Source: Flavobacteriales bacterium UBA2619 (GTDB taxonomy: Bacteria > Bacteroidota > Bacteroidia > Flavobacteriales_D > Sanyastnellaceae). Taken from it: 7,634 bases of DNA. The notes below the pieces were generated by a model. It did no database searches, was not told the DNA's origin, and saw only the letters and a program-made list of their open reading frames with translations. Every line of letters begins with the position of its first letter. Within the stretch, counting starts at the first letter, position 1. The position numbers and the translations under genes are program-made. Below are positions 4,986 to 7,634 of this stretch, piece by piece. The stretch covers positions 1-7,634 of the forward strand of contig DDJR01000065.1 in the NCBI GenBank assembly GCA_002339135.1, read 5' to 3'.

Positions 4986-7022
4986 ATGGGTAAATATATT
5001 TTCGCACTTGCAGTAATTTTTACTTCAGGTTTATGTTCAAGCAATCCATTTGCTCAAACAGTTTTAGAGGCCGTCCAGATAGAAGCATACAGATTAAACA
5101 CACCTGAGTCTTTAATCCCTGGAGCTATTCACATCGTTGATTCTACCGAATTGCGAAGCTTTGCCGCTTCAGATTTAAGCAATGCGTTAAATGGCATTCC
5201 TGGAGTAAAAATGGAAACTCGAGGAGACGGAGGCTCTAGAAGACTTCACGTGCGAGGCTCTGCACTTCGTTCACCTTACTCTGTTAGAAACACGATGCTG
5301 TTTTATGATGGGTTTGTGCTCACTGAAGCAGATGGAAACTCCCCATTAGAATGGATCGACCCTGACTTGGTACAATCTTTAAGTCTTGTATCAGGGCCAG
5401 CCGCAGCATCTTTCGGTGGAGCTTATGGTGGAGCTTTAAATATTTACACACCTAGCTTCACAAAATCTCAAACACACGCATGGGCGCACACGCAAGCTGG
5501 GACATCAGGAAACCCGCTTCTGGGAATGAACACACGCATCGCATCAGGTGTTGACTTTGGATTTGAAAATGGTGGAGTGAGTATTTCAGCAATTGCTACT
5601 GACAACCCAGGTTATAGAACTTGGGAGTGGAACAACAAAACTCAGCTAAATCTTCGGTTTAAATACTACGACAAAAAAGGTGGCAACCACACAATCATGG
5701 CAGGGCATTTTGATGGGGAATGGGCATTGCCTGGTGCAATCAAACAATCTCAAGTTGACACGTTACCTACAGCTTCGCCAGGTGAAGACTTTAATGCTCA
5801 TGTGGCTCGAATTCGAAATATCGCTGGATATAAATATCAACGCGTATTTGATCGTGGTTGGAAATTATCTGCTTCATTACTGGGTCGAAAAACAAGCAAA
5901 AGAAATCCTTATGGCACCTCTCAATTCTATCGTGGCTATAAAGAAGAATCAGGATCTGGATACAGTCTACTAGCTTCTGCTGGCAAGAAGCTGCACGAGG
6001 GTCTAGTTTGGTCGTTTGACTTTGAAATGACTGTGATGCATCTTAAAGATCTCATTCAGATTACAGAGTGGGACAATGAACCTACGGATCTTTCTGTAAT
6101 CAGTCCGATGCGGTACGATCTTGCGCTCAATGCTGAGCAAAGTTTTATAAGCACAAGTTGGGTAGGCACACGTAAAGATAATTTTCGTATTGAAGCCCAA
6201 ATAGGACTTAGCAATCGTTCGCGCGATATCTCAGGAATGTTGTACACAGAAAACATTCCAACATTACATGAAAGCAAAACCAACCACAATACGATTCTCC
6301 CAAGAATTGGAGTAAGTTGGGAAGTGATGCGGGGATACTCTTTATTTGCTCAAGCTAGCTCAGGGTTCAGCGATCCCACAGCGTTCGAAATCGTAAATCC
6401 TGAAGATGGACAAATCAGCGACCTCGACAGTGAATCAGCTTTCGGAATGGAAATAGGTGCACGAACTCAACTGTTTGACAAAGCTAAGATAAGTTTTACA
6501 GCTTACCGTTCTAGTGTGAATTCTGCTATTCTACAAGTGGTTCAAGACAACGACGCAATAGCATTTGCGAACATCGATGGTGGCCTGATGATGGGAGGAT
6601 TTGAGTTGGAAATCAGTTACAAGATATCTGACAAAATGAACTTTAGAGCCTATGGCTCAAAGACTCTTCATGAATTTGGAGAAGACACTGATCACTCAGG
6701 GAATGCGCTCCCCGGATCACCACTCAATTCTGGTGGCCTCCAAATCAACTCAAGACAATCCTGGGGAAATGCTAGTCTACATTCAAGATACATTGGTGAA
6801 ACGCCTCTCAACAACGAAGGCAGCATCATGATGGATGCATACCATGTTCTTGATGCTTCATTGAGCGTAAACTTTCCATTCGACATTGTTGTAGAGCTTG
6901 GAGCTCGAAACCTCTTAGATACAGAGTACTCAGCTTGGCCTCAATTGAATGGTGTTTATGGAAAGTTCTACAACCCTGCACCACCCAGGACAGCTTACAT
7001 CTCCCTTCGCTGGAGCATTTGA
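4986..7022 (+). CDS. TonB-dependent outer-membrane receptor (PqqU/YncD-like architecture, no SusD partner)
   Basis: 678 residues. A signal peptide (MGKYIFALAVIFTSGLCSS, cleavage near NPFAQ) precedes a TonB-box-like VLEAVQIEAYR. The plug runs about 40-160 with DLSNALNGIPGVKMETRG, a RRLHVRGS turn, MLFYDGF, and VSGPAAASFGGAYGGALNIY, all standard receptor-plug motifs. The remaining roughly 510 residues are the 22-strand barrel, with the late motif ARNLLDTEYSAWPQLNG and the ending YNPAPPRTAYISLRWSI; the last residue is Ile rather than the usual aromatic, though Trp is third from the end. There is no N-terminal carboxypeptidase-like domain, no STN domain, and no SusD gene next door, so this is not a SusC-type glycan porin. 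Size and C-terminal layout resemble E. coli PqqU/YncD, which takes up PQQ; its start 3 nt behind the PQQ dehydrogenase stop implies coupled expression. PQQ, a sugar, or another cofactor are possible substrates; the receptor class is certain, the ligand is not. Confidence 0.94.
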   Translation: MGKYIFALAVIFTSGLCSSNPFAQTVLEAVQIEAYRLNTPESLIPGAIHIVDSTELRSFAASDLSNALNGIPGVKMETRGDGGSRRLHVRGSALRSPYSVRNTMLFYDGFVLTEADGNSPLEWIDPDLVQSLSLVSGPAAASFGGAYGGALNIYTPSFTKSQTHAWAHTQAGTSGNPLLGMNTRIASGVDFGFENGGVSISAIATDNPGYRTWEWNNKTQLNLRFKYYDKKGGNHTIMAGHFDGEWALPGAIKQSQVDTLPTASPGEDFNAHVARIRNIAGYKYQRVFDRGWKLSASLLGRKTSKRNPYGTSQFYRGYKEESGSGYSLLASAGKKLHEGLVWSFDFEMTVMHLKDLIQITEWDNEPTDLSVISPMRYDLALNAEQSFISTSWVGTRKDNFRIEAQIGLSNRSRDISGMLYTENIPTLHESKTNHNTILPRIGVSWEVMRGYSLFAQASSGFSDPTAFEIVNPEDGQISDLDSESAFGMEIGARTQLFDKAKISFTAYRSSVNSAILQVVQDNDAIAFANIDGGLMMGGFELEISYKISDKMNFRAYGSKTLHEFGEDTDHSGNALPGSPLNSGGLQINSRQSWGNASLHSRYIGETPLNNEGSIMMDAYHVLDASLSVNFPFDIVVELGARNLLDTEYSAWPQLNGVYGKFYNPAPPRTAYISLRWSI

Positions 7023-7023
7023 T

Positions 7024-7634
7024 TTATCGTTCATTAACAACGATCTCCACCCGGCGATTAACCGCTTTTCCTTGCGCAGTAGCATTCGTAACAACAGGTA
7101 CTTGATCACCTCTTCCAGAACTTGACAATCGGTCCGATGAAATTCCCGATGTAATCAAGAAATCTACAACGGCAGATGCACGGTCCTCACTCAATGTTAA
7201 ATTTGCCGCAGCAGAGCCAACATTGTCCGTGTGCCCAACTATTTCGACTGAAGTGGTCTGGTTAGAAGTTAACCATGAGGCGAGAAGAACTAAGTCTGTT
7301 TGGTACCCATGGTCAAGAGCAGCACTTCCAGATGTGAACCTAACAGCAGTCAATGACAAGGTTTCTCCCGCATTAATCTTCTTTAATCGAACCACGACAT
7401 GGTGACCCTTGCTATTCGAATCAATGGCAAACATCTCCGCAATGTTGAACATATACCCTTCACACGATACCTCAAAACTGTAGCGCCCATTCACCGGAAG
7501 TGGCAAGGTAAATCCATCTAGAGATGAACGGATGGAAGTGAGAACCAATCCAGTGCTCATGTCAACTAAGTTTAAAGAGGCTCGCAAGGGCATGCCAGTA
7601 AAATCGTCTACAATACGACCCGACAGTGCTTTCA
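7024..7634 (-). CDS. OmpA-family peptidoglycan-binding protein, C-terminal part (5' end outside the window)
   Basis: The minus-strand frame stays open to the window edge. A Met codon at 7593 is internal, because the residues before it (KALSGRIVDDFTG) form the start of a carboxypeptidase-regulatory-like segment, continuing as MPLRASLNLVDMSTG. About 203 residues are visible. After that beta-rich segment and the linker GHHVVVRLKKINAGETLSLT comes a full OmpA C-terminal domain: VRFTSGSAAL, VEIVGHTDNVGS with the peptidoglycan-binding Asp (codon at 7227..7225), NLTLSEDRASAVVDFL with its Arg, and GKAVNRRVEIVVNER at the end. This domain anchors outer-membrane proteins to the cell wall. In Bacteroidota such proteins often carry N-terminal TPR or WD40-like (PD40) repeats; whether this one does cannot be seen. 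It converges on the receptor gene with one base between stops and need not share its function. Confidence 0.94.
   Translation of the reverse strand, partial: KALSGRIVDDFTGMPLRASLNLVDMSTGLVLTSIRSSLDGFTLPLPVNGRYSFEVSCEGYMFNIAEMFAIDSNSKGHHVVVRLKKINAGETLSLTAVRFTSGSAALDHGYQTDLVLLASWLTSNQTTSVEIVGHTDNVGSAAANLTLSEDRASAVVDFLITSGISSDRLSSSGRGDQVPVVTNATAQGKAVNRRVEIVVNER

Noticed and set aside
4986..7022. SusC-type receptor
   Set aside because: It lacks the N-terminal carboxypeptidase-like domain, is much shorter than SusC proteins (about 1000 residues), and no SusD gene follows.
7026..7044. ATCGTT/AACGAT dyad as a bidirectional terminator
   Set aside because: Only two G-C pairs in a 6-bp stem and no adjacent T-runs; too weak for an intrinsic terminator.
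1..7634. CRISPR array, insertion sequence, tRNA or phage genes
   Set aside because: No repeat-spacer pattern, transposase or integrase motif, terminal repeats or tRNA-like segment was seen on reading; the window is almost fully covered by ordinary chromosomal genes.

Overview
The window looks like a piece of a Bacteroidota chromosome, most likely a marine-type flavobacterium. The evidence is a C-terminal type IX secretion (T9SS) sorting domain on one secreted enzyme, a TonB-dependent outer-membrane receptor, an OmpA-family protein with a carboxypeptidase-regulatory-like segment, start codons without Shine-Dalgarno sequences, and moderately AT-rich DNA. The genus cannot be fixed from sequence reading alone.

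Layout: the left edge (minus strand) holds the first 32 codons of 6-phosphofructokinase. A roughly 220-bp divergent intergenic region follows. It carries a clear 19-bp imperfect palindrome just before a rightward four-gene cluster: (1) an NrtR/AraR-like transcription factor with a Nudix-type sensor domain and winged helix; (2) a lipoprotein-like GH13 alpha-amylase-family protein with an N-terminal CBM48-like module; (3) a secreted PQQ-dependent sugar dehydrogenase with a T9SS tail; (4) a TonB-dependent receptor starting 3 nt after gene 3 stops. Gene gaps are 43, 67 and 3 nt, so a single operon is plausible. At the right end, the 3' part of an OmpA-family gene on the minus strand converges on the receptor gene with a single base between the two stop codons. 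Its 5' end lies outside the window.

Most notable: two genes in this cluster keep an enzyme fold but have lost key catalytic residues. The regulator's Nudix box lacks the catalytic Glu pair, as known for NrtR-type regulators. More surprisingly, the GH13 protein has Ser535 where the catalytic Asp nucleophile should be, plus changes at a second conserved active-site motif, while the other GH13 landmarks remain. It therefore reads as a pseudoenzyme, possibly a cell-envelope glycan-binding protein.

Working hypothesis (inference): this is a small sugar-sensing and sugar-oxidising locus rather than a classical SusC/SusD starch locus. The regulator senses a sugar metabolite, the lipoprotein binds glucan, the exported dehydrogenase oxidises aldoses with PQQ, and the receptor brings in either PQQ (as Escherichia coli PqqU/YncD does) or a carbohydrate. 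The divergent glycolytic gene pfkA fits a sugar-responsive control region.
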